NCBI GenBank assembly: GCA_030248215.1
Contig: JASANG010001218.1
Coordinates: 62,001 to 126,000 of the forward strand
Source: Enoplolaimus lenunculus
Taxonomy: Eukaryota; Nematoda; Enoplea; Enoplida; Thoracostomopsidae
Length of the DNA: 64,000 nt
Reading direction: 5' to 3'
Part shown: piece after piece, positions 33,152-46,324 of the stretch
Layout of the letters: every line of letters begins with the position of its first letter
Numbering within the stretch: position 1 is the first letter of the stretch
Made by a program: the position numbers and the translations under genes
The notes under the pieces: model-generated
Seen by the model: only the letters and a program-made list of their open reading frames with translations
Databases searched by the model: none
What the model was told of the DNA's origin: nothing

Positions 33152-33834
33152 ATGCGAGGTTCACGTTATAACTGGAGCCGCCTGGAACACGTTTTGTCCC
33201 TATGACTATAGCTGGTAACATTTTGTCTGACCGTTTATCCGCTATGAGATTCAAAAAATTTGAATTGTCTGCTATCCTGATGTGACATCTACTGTTTGTA
33301 CTGCAATATCATATGATATTCCAAATATTGTCTGCGAGTATCATATGATATTTTTGAAAATGTCTGCAAAGTTGTGGTAAACTAGCTTGATTGTCCTGTA
33401 GAATGTCATATGATACTAAAATTTCAAATTTGAATTATTTGTACTTAGGAATATATTTTGGGAAAAAACTTAGCGAGAAACAGAATCGTAGAAGCTAATT
33501 CGACGTGCGAAATCATTTAATGCTGCATTATCCGACTTTTTACTGTTTTATTTAGCGTGCACAAATTCCATTGTCCTGTATAAATATCATATGATATTTA
33601 GTAGAATTTTGGAATATCATATGATATTCGCATAAATGTCCCGCAGTATCATATGACAAATGGTTATTTGTATACGACGATCGCTTGACATTAGTGATTT
33701 GTAAGCCAATGTCATATGACATTCACATTTTGTCTACATATCCGCCATTCGGATCACAAAATTTTATGTTGACGTCGAATCAACTTGGACAAGACGTGTT
33801 CCAAGCTGCCCCAGTTATAACATAAACGCCGCAT
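33152..33834. mobile_element. Family I MITE, copy 1 in satellite (Harbinger-like)
   Basis: 683 bp with terminal inverted repeats TGCGAGGTTCACGTTATAAC and its imperfect complement GTTATAACATAAACGCCGCA. Flanked by TAA on both sides (3-bp duplication). Internally it has many near-palindromes of the type AATATCATATGATATT. No coding capacity. Confidence 0.85.
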
Positions 33835-34801
33835 AAGGGTCTGAGGGACTCGAAAAAGCCAAAATAACCCAAAATTCGAAAAATTTTGATTTTTTCATAT
33901 AAGTTTCATTTTGTTTCGGGAGTGTAGTAGTGATCATAAAACATGTTTTTAAGGTCGAGGTAAGGGTCTGAGGGGCTCGAAAGGCCCAATATGACCCAAA
34001 ATTCGAAAAATTTTGATTCTTTCAAATAAGTTTCATTTGACTTGGGGAGTTTAGTAGTGAACATAAATAGGCTTTTAAGGTCTAAATAAGGGTCTGGTGG
34101 GTTTGCAAGGGCCAAAATGACCCAAAATTTGAAAAATTTTGATTTTTTTCAAATAAGTTTTATTTGACTTGGGGAGTATTTTTAGTGAAGGGCCAAAATA
34201 CCCAAAATTCGAAAAATTTTGATTTTTTCAAATAAGTTTCATTTTGCTTCGGGAGTTTAGTAGTGATCATAAAACATGTTTTTAAGGTCGAGGTAAGGGT
34301 CTGAGGGGCTCGAAAGGGCCAAAATGACCCAAAATTCGAAATTTTTGGTTTCTTTCAAATAAGTTTTATTTGACTTGGGGAGTTTAGTAGTGAACATAAA
34401 ATAGGTTTTTAAGGTCTAAATAAGGGTCTGGTGGGTTCGCAAGGGCCAAAATGACCCAAAATTTGAAAAATTTTGATTTTTTCAAATAAGTTTTATTTGA
34501 CTTGGGGAGTATTTTAGTGATAATAAAACAGGTTTTTAGGGTCGAGGTAAGGGTCTGAGGGGTTCGAAAGGCCAAAACGACCCAAAATTCGAAAAAATTT
34601 GATTTTTTCCAATAAGTTTTATTTGATTTGGGGAGCATTTTAGTGATAATAAAACAGGTTTTCAGGGTCGAGGTAAAAGTCTGAGGGGTTCGAAAGGCCA
34701 AAACGACCCAAAATTCGAAAAAATTTGATTTTTTCCAATAAGTTTTATTTGATTTGGGGAGCATTTTAGTGATAATAAAACATGTGTTTAGGGTCGAGAT
34801 A

Positions 34802-35484
34802 ATGCGAGGTTCACGTTATAACTGGGGCCGCCTGGAACACGTTTTGTCCCTATGACTATAGCTGGTAACATTTTGTCTGACCGTTTATTCGCTATGAGAT
34901 TCAAAAAATTTGAATTGTCTGCTATCCTGATGTGACATCTACTGTTTGTACTGCAATATCATATGATATTCCAAATATTGTCTGCGAGTATCATATGATA
35001 TTTTTGAAAATGTCTGCAAAGTTGTGGTAAACTAGCTTGATTGTCCTGTAGAATGTCATATGATACTAAAATTTCAAATTTGAATTATTTGTACTTAGGA
35101 ATATATTTTGGGAAAAAACTTAGCGAGAAACAGAATCGTAGAAGCTAATTCGACGTGCGAAATCATTTAATGCTGCATTATCCGACTTTTTACTGTTTTA
35201 TTTAGCGTGCACAAATTCCATTGTCCTGTATAAATATCATATGATATTTAGTAGAATTTTGGAATATCATATGATATTCGCATAAATGTCCCCCAGTATC
35301 ATATGACAAATGGTTATTTGTATACGACGATCGCTTGACATTAGTGATTTGTAAGCCAATGTCATATGACATTCACATTTTGTCTACATATCCGCTATTC
35401 GGATCACAAAATTTTATGTTGACGTCGAATCAACTTGGACAAAACGTGTTCCAAGCTGCCCCAGTTATAACATAAACGCCGCAT
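34802..35484. mobile_element. Family I MITE, copy 2 in satellite
   Basis: Nearly identical to copy 1, with the same flanking satellite bases on both sides. It therefore arose by duplication of the satellite block and not by a new insertion. Confidence 0.85.
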
Positions 35485-37398
35485 AAGGGTCGGAGGGACT
35501 CGAAAAAGCCAAAATAACCCAAAATTCGAAAAATTTTGATTTTTTCATATAAGTTTCATTTTGCTTCGGGAGTGTAGTAGTGATCATAAAACATGTTTTT
35601 AAGGTCGAGGTAAGGGTCTGAGGGGCTCGAAAGGCCCAATATGACCCAAAATTCGAAAAATTTTGATTCTTTCAAATAAGTTTCATTTGACTTGGGGAGT
35701 TTAGTAGTGAACATAAATAGGCTTTTAAGGTCTAAATAAGGGTCTGGTGGGTTCGCAAGGGCCAAAATGACCCAAAATTTGAAAAATTTTGATTTTTTTC
35801 AAATAAGTTTTATTTGACTTGGGGAGTATTTTTAGTGAAGGGCCAAAATGACCCAAAATTCGAAAAATTTTGATTTTTTCAAATAAGTTTCATTTTGCTT
35901 CGGGAGTTTAGTAGTGATCATAAAACATGTTTTTAAGGTCGAGGTAAGGGTCTGAGGGGCTCGAAAGGGCCAAAATGACCCAAAATTCGAAATTTTTTGT
36001 TTCTTTCAAATAAGTTTTATTTGACTTGGGGAGTTTAGTAGTGAACATAAAATAGGTTTTTAAGGTCTAAATAAGGGTCTGGTGGGTTCGCAAGGGCCAA
36101 AATGACCCAAAATTTGAAAAATTTTGATTTTTTCAAATAAGTTTTATTTGACTTGGGGAGTATTTTAGTGATAATAAAACATGTGTTTAGGGTCGAGGTA
36201 AGGGTCTGAGGGACTCGAAAGGGCCAAAATGACCCAAAATTCGAAAAATTTTGATTTTTCAAATAAGTTTCATTTTGCTTCGGGAGTTTAGTAGTGATCA
36301 TAAAACATGTTTTTAAGGTTGACCCGAAATTCGAAAAACTTTGATTTTTCAAATAAGTTTTATTTGACTTGGTGAGTTTAGTAATGATCATAAAATAGGA
36401 GGATTTTAGGGTCAAGGTAAGGGTCTGAGGGGCTCGAAAGGGCCAAAATGGTCCAAAATTCGAAAAATTTTGATTTTTTGAAATATATTTTATTTGACTC
36501 AATGAGTATTTTAGTGATAATAAAACAGGTTTTTAGGGTCGAGGTAAGGGTCTGGAGGGTTCGAAAGGGCCAAAATGACCCAAAATTCGAAAAATTTTGA
36601 TTTTTCAAATAAGTTTCATTTTGCTTCGGGAGTTTAGTAGTGATCATAAAACATGTTTTTAAGGTTGACCCGAAATTCGAAAAACTTTGATTTTTCAAAT
36701 AAGTTTTATTTGACTTGGTGAGTTTAGTAATGATCATAAAATAGGAGGATTTTAGGGTCAAGGTAAGGGTCTGAGGGGCTCGAAAGGGCCAAAATGGTCC
36801 AAAATTCGAAAAATTTTGATTTTTTGAAATATATTTTATTTGACTCAATGAGTATTTTAGTGATAATAAAACAGGTTTTTAAGGTCGAGGTAAGGGTCTG
36901 AGGGGCTCGAAAGGGCCAAAATGACCCAAAATTCGAAATTTTTGGTTTCTTTCAAATAAGTTTTATTTGACTTGGGGAGTTTAGTAGTGAACATAAAATA
37001 GGTTTTTAAGGTCTAAATAAGGGTCTGGTGGGTTCGCAAGGGCCAAAATGACCCAAAATTTGAAAAATTTTGATTTTTTCAAATAAGTTTTATTTGACTT
37101 GGGGAGTATTTTAGTGATAATAAAACAGGTTTTTAGGGTCGAGGTAAGGGTCTGAGGGGTTCGAAAGGCCAAAACGACCCAAAATTCGAAAAAATTTGAT
37201 TTTTTCCAATAAGTTTTATTTGATTTGGGGAGCATTTTAGTGATAATAAAACAGGTTTTCAGGGTCGAGGTAAAAGTCTGAGGGGTTCGAAAGGCCAAAA
37301 CGGCCCAAAATTCGAAAAAATTTGATTTTTTCCAATAAGTTTTATTTGATTTGGGGAGCATTTTAGTGATAATAAAACATGTGTTTAGGGTCGAGATA

Positions 37399-38081
37399 AT
37401 GCGAGGTTCACGTTATAACTGGGGCCGCCTGGAACACGTTTTGTCCCTATGACTATAGCTGGTAACATTTTGTCTGACCGTTTATTCGCTATGAGATTCA
37501 AAAAATTTGAATTGTCTGCTATCCTGATGTGACATCTACTGTTTGTACTGCAATATCATATGATATTCCAAATATTGTCTGCGAGTATCATATGATATTT
37601 TTGAAAATGTCTGCAAAGTTGTGGTAAACTAGCTTGATTGTCCTGTAGAATGTCATATGATACTAAAATTTCAAATTTGAATTATTTGTACTTAGGAATA
37701 TATTTTGGGAAAAAACTTAGCGAGAAACAGAATCGTAGAAGCTAATTCGACGTGCGAAATCATTTAATGCTGCATTATCCGACTTTTTACTGTTTTATTT
37801 AGCGTGCACAAATTCCATTGTCCTGTATAAATATCATATGATATTTAGTAGAATTTTGGAATATCATATGATATTCGCATAAATGTCCCCCAGTATCATA
37901 TGACAAATGGTTATTTGTATACGACGATCGCTTGACATTAGTGATTTGTAAGCCAATGTCATATGACATTCACATTTTGTCTACATATCCGCTATTCGGA
38001 TCACAAAATTTTATGTTGACGTCGAATCAACTTGGACAAAACGTGTTCCAAGCTGCCCCAGTTATAACATAAACGCCGCAT
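37399..38081. mobile_element. Family I MITE, copy 3 in satellite
   Basis: Exactly 2597 bp from copy 2, with the same junctions and shared variants (CCCCCAG in the middle part, GGGTCGGAGG after the end), so copies 2 and 3 are the most recent duplicates. Confidence 0.85.
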
Positions 38082-39814
38082 AAGGGTCGGAGGGACTCGA
38101 AAAAGCCAAAATAACCCAAAATTCGAAAAATTTTGATTTTTTCATATAAGTTTCATTTTGCTTCGGGAGTGTAGTAGTGATCATAAAACATGTTTTTAAG
38201 GTCGAGGTAAGGGTCTGAGGGGCTCGAAAGGCCCAATATGACCCAAAATTCGAAAAATTTTGATTCTTTCAAATAAGTTTCATTTGACTTGGGGAGTTTA
38301 GTAGTGAACATAAATAGGCTTTTAAGGTCTAAATAAGGGTCTGGTGGGTTCGCAAGGGCCAAAATGACCCAAAATTTGAAAAATTTTGATTTTTTTCAAA
38401 TAAGTTTTATTTGACTTGGGGAGTATTTTTAGTGAAGGGCCAAAATGACCCAAAATTCGAAAAATTTTGATTTTTTCAAATAAGTTTCATTTTGCTTCGG
38501 GAGTTTAGTAGTGATCATAAAACATGTTTTTAAGGTCGAGGTAAGGGTCTGAGGGGCTCGAAAGGGCCAAAATGACCCAAAATTCGAAATTTTTTGTTTC
38601 TTTCAAATAAGTTTTATTTGACTTGGGGAGTTTAGTAGTGAACATAAAATAGGTTTTTAAGGTCTAAATAAGGGTCTGGTGGGTTCGCAAGGGCCAAAAT
38701 GACCCAAAATTTGAAAAATTTTGATTTTTTCAAATAAGTTTTATTTGACTTGGGGAGTATTTTAGTGATAATAAAACATGTGTTTAGGGTCGAGGTAAGG
38801 GTCTGAGGGACTCGAAAGGGCCAAAATGACCCAAAATTCGAAAAATTTTGATTTTTCAAATAAGTTTCATTTTGCTTCGGGAGTTTAGTAGTGATCATAA
38901 AACATGTTTTTAAGGTTGACCCGAAATTCGAAAAACTTTGATTTTTCAAATAAGTTTTATTTGACTTGGTGAGTTTAGTAATGATCATAAAATAGGAGGA
39001 TTTTAGGGTCAAGGTAAGGGTCTGAGGGGCTCGAAAGGGCCAAAATGGTCCAAAATTCGAAAAATTTTGATTTTTTGAAATATATTTTATTTGACTCAAT
39101 GAGTATTTTAGTGATAATAAAACAGGTTTTTAGGGTCGAGGTAAGGGTCTGGAGGGTTCGAAAGGGCCAAAATGACCCAAAATTCGAAAAATTTTGATTT
39201 TTCAAATAAGTTTTATTTGACTTGGGGAGTTTAGTAGTGATCATAAAGTAGGTTTTAAGGTCTAAATAAGGGTCTGAGGGGTTCGAAAGGGCCAAAATGA
39301 CCCAAAATTTGAAAGATTTGATTTTTTCAAATGTTTCATTTGACTTGGGGAGTTTAGTAGTGATAATAAAACAGATATTTAGGGTCCAAATAAGGGTCAG
39401 GAGGGTTCGCAAGGGGTGAAATGGCCCAAAATTTGAAAAATTTGGAATTTTTCATATGAAGCTTATTTTGCTTGGGGAGTTTAGTAGCGGTCATAATATA
39501 GGTTTTTAGGGTCTAAATAAGTGTTTGAAGAATAAAACACCAGTACTTTGATATTTATTGCGCATTAAGAGCATTTGTGATTAGCACGTGAATGCGTTCA
39601 GAATATACAACATTGTACTTTGTGCAAATATTTTCTATAACATCAATCTGGTTTCTTCCATCATCTAAACAACCCCCTAATCCCATGTGCGCCAACTGGC
39701 TTGGCTGGTCCAACGCGCATGCCAAGCATGGTTGTTCTTGTCTGTATTTGATCTCCATCACTATTTTTTCTATATTACGCTCTTCAATTGTTCGTAATAC
39801 GTCAACTTCTAGTT

Positions 39815-40055
39815 TTTGAGCGAAGCGAAACTCCGAGTGAAGCTCGGAGTTTCGCGAAGCGTTTTATGTTTTGTACTTGGGGGTCGAAAGGTGGATGTCC
39901 GTCTGTCCGTCTGTCCGTCTGTCCGTCCGAAATGATCTCAGGAACGGCTGAACCGATTTTGATAAACTTTTTTGTTTGAAAGCCAATTATCCTGCAAAGT
40001 TAACTTCGCATTGGGGTTTTAAAATTTTAAGCCGTTTATTAGCTACAGGCTAATT
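39815..40055. repeat. Family H repeat, inner edge of left Polinton arm
   Basis: Contains GCGAAGCGAAACTCCGAG with its inverted match, four GTCCGTCT-type tandem units, then ATCTCAGGAACGGCTGAACC and TTGATAAACTTTTTTGTTTG. Inverted copy at 43035-43300 and a diverged copy outside the element at 55485-55910. Confidence 0.85.
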
Positions 40056-40204
40056 TGATCAATATTTTTAGAGCTCAGAACCGGCCGATCTCTGCAACCT
40101 TAAGTTGAAAATGACTAGCTACCCAATGTGCGCGGTTTTAAGCCAAGCACTATTAGCTAGTTTTTTATGCTGAATAAATATTTCTCAACCCACCAAGATT
40201 TATC

Positions 40205-42811
40205 ATGCCGTTGGTGGTTCGAAATAAAAGAAAATCAACAGTAATTGTTAAGATGGTATTTAACTGTACAACATGTGGTGCTGGATTTACGCGAAAGGAC
40301 AATTTACACAGACACAATCAGGTGGCTCACTCCAACAACCGCTTAATTTGTGACATTTGCAAAAGAACCTTTGGACGCAAGGATGTGATGCAGCGACGCC
40401 GTAAAAGCCACACACGATTGGAACCACCGGTATTGCGTCCACCAGAGTACACGACAGTGTTATTACTACCTCCAGTTTTTCAGCGTCCTGATGAGGTTCA
40501 GCAGCAAACAGCACCAACACACCAAGATGAACTAGAACAACGTATTGACGGCGCAACGGGCAACCACCAAAGAATGCAAATGACACATAATACAGATCCG
40601 CAAGAACACCATGCTAACAAGTTAGAGCGGCAGACGTAACAACAGGACAAAAGCACACAACACAAATAGCAACGTTGTTCAAAACGTGACGCTGTAACAG
40701 TTAATGTATTTGGTGCTGTCAAGTTAAAGCCATGGATCAAGGCGCTCAAAGGACACCTGCGCAGCTATTATTTACTGCCGAGTCAACTGTATATGGACCT
40801 TGCACTGTTTTGCAGTGATAGAGCCGCGAGCTACTACTTGAACCACTCAACAGGTGCAGATTACGTGGCACAAAGTTGTGGATTAGTTTTAAGGTTCAAA
40901 TGGCAAAGCTGGATGGTAACACAATGACAGCCCACTCAAACATAAAGACCCGTACGTTACTGCCTGGCTCAAACATTGATGAAGAATTAACCGACATTTT
41001 TACCGAGTGCAAAAAAATTGGAAGAATTTGAAGCCCGAGGATCAGGATGGATGTTGTAGCATGTGCATCATGCTGACGTTCATGTAAGCACATACCGACC
41101 GCTGCATGGATCATCCTACGTGGAATTGCCGGAATATATACAAAACAAGCACGCTGTTTTGAACATTCAAAACACAGATAACAAATGTTTTACTTGGAGC
41201 GTACTTGCTGCTTTGCATAAAGTTGACGGGAAAGCTCATGCCCACCTAGTTAATAATTACATGGAATATGAATATGAAATTAACATGAATGGTTTACAGA
41301 ATCCTGTAAAGGTTCAAGACGTACCAACGTTTGAAAAGCAAAACAATATTGCAGTAAATATTTATGAACTTCATAATAATAATGTCAGTCCATTGTATAT
41401 AAGCAGGTGTACTCACGAACGTTATGTACATTTATTGTTGCATGAAGGTCATTATTGTTTGATACGGAATTTAGTTGCATTGTTGTATGATCAACGTTGT
41501 CATAAAACTAAAAAGTATTTTTGTTATAAATGTTTGATACCTTGCTATGATCAGCTAAAACGAGATGGACATATGGAACGGTGCAGAAACGGTAATGCTT
41601 CACGTGTTGAAATGCCTAAAAATACTATATTAGAGTTTACAAATTTTCATAAAAACAACGATCACCTTATGTTATATACGCAGACTTTGAATGTTTGTTA
41701 CAAAAAATAATACTTGTGACCCTAATCGTAATATATCAGCAACTACAAAGTACCAACACCACACTCCGTGTGGTTGAGGTTTAGTTGAATGTTACGGTTG
41801 CTGTAATGATAAGGTTGAAGTAAAAGCGCCATGCATTTACCGAGGTGAAAATCCTGTGAAACACTTTTTGTTGAAAATAATTGAACTTGGGGAACAGTAT
41901 CAACAACAGTATAACCTACAAAAGAAGATAGATATGACTGAGGTAGATAAGTTTAACTTTAAGCATTCAAAGTACTGCTACTTGTGTAAAAAAGAAATGA
42001 AAACAGGTGATAAAGTAAAAGATCACTGTCATATGTGTGGACGGTACAGAGGTGCAGCTCATATAAAGTGTAATATTGGATATAGACTTTCAAGAGATGT
42101 AACTGAAGTATTTCATAACTTGAGAAGATATGATGGACATTTGATAATGCAGGAACTTGGGCAGGTTTGTGTTGAAATGGGATTAGATATAGAATGTACA
42201 GCAAAAGGAAAGGAAGATTATATGTGCTTTTCCATAAAACGAAAAGCACAAAGACCTAAAAAGAATAGCAATGATTTAATACTAGATGAAGCTAAAGATG
42301 ATGATGATGAAGTTGGATGGAAAATAAAGTTTTAGACAGCATACAATTTTTACCAAGTTCATTAGAAACATTAGTTGATAATTTAAAAAACAAGGGTGTA
42401 GAATGTTTTAATGCTATGAACAAGCGTTACGATTGTAATGCTGAGCTGTTGATTAGAAAAGGGATTTATCCTTATGAGTATATATACAAGTGGAAAAGGT
42501 TTGAAGAAACTGCACTGCTTGCTATTGAACAGTTTTATTCCAGTTTGAATGATAGTTCAGTAAATAATTAGGAGTATTTACATGCTCAGAATGTATGGAC
42601 AACAATGAAAATTAAAAATTTGGGAGAGCATCATGACTTGTACTTGTGTACAGATGTTTTGCTGCGTTGTGATGTTTTTGAAAACTTTAGATTATTTTGT
42701 CTTGATAAATATACACTTGACCCTGCACAATATGTAACATTACCAAGTTTTGCCTGGGATGCTTTCCTCGCACCTAAAAACCCTTTAGTGTTGAAATTAT
42801 ATTGCTTTTAA
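40205..42811 (+). pseudogene. Polinton-type zinc-finger and protein-primed DNA polymerase B remnant (fossil)
   Basis: This core carries two C2H2-type fingers at its start (CTTCGAGFTRKDNLHRHNQ; CDICKRTFGRKD). Further on is an N-terminal region typical of Polinton/adintovirus-like polymerases, a Cys/His cluster of endonuclease VII type (CYLCKKEM, DHCHMCGRYRGAAH), and an exonuclease-region motif (FHNLRRYDGHLIM). The palm-domain end of the polymerase is absent. The reading frame is broken several times, so it is a fossil. Low GC and few repeats distinguish it from the surrounding arms. Confidence 0.75.
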
Positions 42812-43034
42812 CCTTAATAACTAGTCAAATATTGTAATAAGTCCTAATTTTGGTTTATAAACTATGCTACAATGCAAATTATTTATTAGCTAACTGCTCA
42901 ATTATCGGTTTTTAAGGTTTGTAAACAGTCTACGCAGATTCCTCGCACCACAAAACCCTTTATTGCTAGAATTAGCTTGCTTCTAACTGTAATAATTAGT
43001 GAAATATTGTGGAAAGCCCTAATTTAGGCTTAAT
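42812..43034. other. Non-coding end of the Polinton core
   Basis: AT-rich, no open frame. Contains a loose internal duplication: CCTCGCACCTAAAAACCCTT in 42760-42790 resembles the stretch near 42940-42965, about 180 bp later. Confidence 0.4.
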
Positions 43035-43300
43035 TAATTATGCAAATTAGCCTGTAGCTAATAAACGGCTTAAAATTTTAAAACCCCAATGCGAAGTTAA
43101 CTTTGCAGGATAATTGGCTTTCAAACAAAAAAGTTTATCAAAATCGGTTCAGCCGTTCCTGAGATCATTTCGGACGGACAGACGGACAGACGGACAGACG
43201 GACATCCACCTTTCGACCCCCAAGTACAAAACATAAAACGCTTCGCGAAACTCCGAGCTTCACTCGGAGTTTCGCTTCGCTCAAAAACTAGAAGTTGACG
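43035..43300. repeat. Family H repeat, inner edge of right Polinton arm
   Basis: Inverted twin of 39815-40055, differing by only a few bases. Marks the inner end of the right arm; the core lies between the two. Confidence 0.85.
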
Positions 43301-43559
43301 TATTACGAACAATTGAAGAGCGTAATATAGAAAAAATAGTGATGGAGATCAAATACAGACAAGAACAACCATGCTTAGCATACGCGTTGGACCAGCCGAG
43401 CCAGTTGGCGCACATGGGATTAGGGGGTTGTTTAGATGATGGAAGAAACCAGATTGATGTTATAGAAAATATGTGCACAAAGTACAATGTTGTATATTCT
43501 GAACGCATTCACGTGCTAATCACAAATGCTCTTAATGCGCAATAAATATCAAAGTACTG

Positions 43560-44210
43560 GTGTTTTTTCTTCAAACTCTTATTTAGACCCTAAAAACCTA
43601 TATTATGACCGCTACTAAACTCCTTAAGCAAAATAAACCATATGAAAAATTCCAAATTTTTCAAAATTTGAGCCATTTCACCCCTTTCGAACCCTCCAGA
43701 CACTTATTTAGACCCTAAATACCTGTTTTATTATCACTACTAAACTCCCCAAGTCAAATAAAACTTATTTGAAAAAAATCAAAAATTTTCAAATTTTGGG
43801 CCATTTTGGCCCTTTCTAGCCCCTCAGACCCTCACCTCGACCCTAAACACCTATTGTATGATCACTACTAAACTCCTCAGGTCAAATAAAACATATTTGA
43901 AAAAATCAAAATTTTTCGAATTTTAGGTCACTTTGGCCCTTGCGAACCCATCAGACCCTTATTTAGACCTTAAAACCTATTTTATGATCACTACTAATCT
44001 CCCCAAGTCAAATAAAACTTATTTGAAAATTCAAAATTTTTCGAAATTTGGGTCATTTTGGCCCTTTCGAACCCTCCAGACCCTTACCTCGACCCTAAAA
44101 ACCTGTTTTATTATCACTAAAATACTCCCCGTCAAATAAAACTTATTTGAAAAAATCAAAATTTTTTCGAATTTTGGGCCATTTTGGCCTTTTCGAGTCT
44201 CTCAGACAAC
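43560..44210. repeat. 126-bp satellite, short inverted counterpart, right arm
   Basis: Five or so inverted units of the satellite seen at 32760-39540 (GGGCCATTTTGGCCCTTTC and AAATAAAACTTATTTGAAAA). No family-I insertion is present here, so the insertion and its amplification happened only in the left arm. Confidence 0.92.
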
Positions 44211-44300
44211 ACTATGCATATACTCGTTTTGTTTAAATTCTTTTAACAATATTGTACACATTGGTAGCCCTTGAAAGGGCTGTTGCGATAATGATGAACA

Positions 44301-45000
44301 TTGCAGCTTACTGCTGCGCGTAGTTGTCACGCCGGCTTTCCGCCTGCAAACCTCTTGCCAAGTGAGGCAAATGACAGCGGTAACACAATGGTTACCGTTC
44401 ATTATGGCCCCGACAATCCTCCCAGGCCGACGATCTGTTCCTCTAACTCCCACGGATTCTTTGAATTCGTAGTAGAAGACTTCGCAGTCTCCGTCGTAAA
44501 ATTTGACGCCTTTTCTAACCGTCTCCTCGATAATGTCTCAAAGCCGGGGTAAAAGTAGCTTTAACCCAACCCCATGGAGCGGTTGACGAGGTGGTGTGGT
44601 TGCGCAAAAAGTGAGGCGAAATTGAATCTTCATTCTTCGGATACTGATTGAGTGTACCAGCTTATTGGGGCTTATATTAGCAAAAATTACATGTTGCCAC
44701 ACAAACCTGTCAAAATGTAAGATTGATTTTTACATGTTGGTACATATATGAGTGGCAACTTGTAATTTTTGTCAATATAAGCAAAACTCAGTTTAGCAGT
44801 AAACTTTACAAAAATGGAAAATTCCAAAACCATGGGTTGTTCAAAAATATTGGCAGAACATAAGCCTAAAACGAAGAAAATACGGACTGCGAAAAAGAAA
44901 CTTGTTGGCAAAGCCTACAACGCTGATGTTTTAGTTAAACTAGGCATTCCAGTGTACAATTTGACCAAAAAGGAAACACCAGTTTTATAAAAGAAAATCA
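44301..45000 (+). pseudogene. Unrecognised coding remnants of the Polinton arm (right copy)
   Basis: Contains the counterpart of the left-arm remnant at 32427-32729 (SSNSHGFFEFVVEDF) and, further on, a short lysine-rich stretch (KPKTKKIRTAKKKLVGKAYN). A 40-bp inverted repeat containing ATTACATGTTGCCAC lies between them. Family unknown. Fossil. Confidence 0.3.
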
Positions 45001-45499
45001 TGCCATTACGTTGGGCGAATGGCTACCTAAAAAGATAGCTCAGTTGGAAGCAGAAAAGTTGGTTGGGTATCGTGTAAGACGGATACCTATGGTTGGCGCT
45101 TTGTATACCCAGCCTCCAAACCGAGTGTATAGCCTGCAAAAGGCTGAATCTTGACCCCGAGCCCCTATGAGGTAAAATAAAAGTTGAAGAGAGCTCATCA
45201 TTATCCCAACAGCCCTTTCTTTGACTACTATTTAAACTTAGAATGATTTCCAAGTTCGACAAACGACCCCTATAATTATTATATGTGTGTAGTTTTGCTC
45301 GTCTACTGGTTTGCATTTTGGGTGTATTGCTTGTGCTGTTGCTCCTCTATTAGTTTGCGTTTTGGCTGTATTGCCTGCGCTTTTGCTCCTGTATTGGTTT
45401 TAATTTTGGGTGTATTGTATTACACCATATAACTTGGCTTCTGTATATTTTCGTTGCATTTGGCTGAGTTTTGTGTTTGATGTATTATAGAATGGAATA

Positions 45500-45760
45500 T
45501 AAGTTGGGTTGTGAATAATGGGGGTATTTTACATTAGTTGGCTTATGATATGCATTGGGGTTGTGCATATATGCGCGTATTTTACATTATTGGTTTATGA
45601 TATTCAGGGTTGTGCGAATATGCTCGTATTTTACATTGGTTGGTTTATGATATGAATTTGTGTTGTGCATATATGCGCGTATTTTACATTGGTTGGTTTA
45701 TGATATGCATTTGGTTGTGCATATATGCGCGACATTTTACATTGGTTGTTTTATGCACAG
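45500..45760. repeat. 52-bp tandem repeat in the Polinton right arm
   Basis: Inverted, shorter counterpart of the array at 30930-31490 (units with GTTGTGCATATATGCGCG). The copy-number difference between the arms shows that the arrays changed after the arms were formed. Confidence 0.88.
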
Positions 45761-46324
45761 AGTGGTAGTTTTGTGTTGCTTCGTTTTCATATGCACGGTA
45801 CAGCTGATTTTAGATTGGAACCTTTTCTGATATTAGGTTTGGAGAGTATTTGAACTCGTGTGAAAATTATCCAGATTGAAATCAGCGTATGGTTAAACAT
45901 TATAACTATAACGTTAAATGGGCCTCCGTTGTTTACTTAAAGCGCTCGTACTAAAGGCACTGATAGCCTACATTAAATATTGTGGCAGCCTTCAAGGATT
46001 ATCGCTGAATTTTACGTTATAAGGTTTAAACTTTAGGAGCTGGGTTGTGATTGACTTTTATTTTGATTTTGCAAGTTTAGTTAGTTTTTCCCGCAGAGAA
46101 AATGAGACTTGACACGTTGTAAACAAAATTATGTGATACGAGTTTAAAAATATATAAAAATTAACATAGTAAGTAAAATGATCAGTAAAATTCCACTTCT
46201 TTGCCACGTTTAGATTAGCAAGGTTAAATATTCTAAGAAGCTTTCCTTATTACCCCTAGTTATTTTTCAACAAAATGGTAGTTTCACGAATTGCGTATAA
46301 GGTATATATAGTATTTAATTATAG

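Larger units (their letters stand above)
32760..39540. repeat. 126-bp satellite array, expanded, left arm
   Basis: Unit of about 126 bp: GGTCTGAGGGGTTCGAAAGG, GACCCAAAATTCGAAAAATT, AAATAAGTTTTATTTGACTT, then a GTGATAATAAAACAGG block (for example GTCTGA at 32902 and 33028). The length is a multiple of three, so long minus-strand frames arise (SNKTYLKKSKFFEFW repeats). Variant units are longer or shorter. The array is interrupted by three family-I copies and shows a 2597-bp higher-order repeat. Function unknown. Confidence 0.95.

Noticed and set aside
34384-39412. Family of related minus-strand proteins with SNKTYLKKSKFFEFW repeats
   Set aside because: The 126-bp satellite has a period divisible by three, so frames stay open by chance; copies differ with the satellite and there is no start context or splice support.
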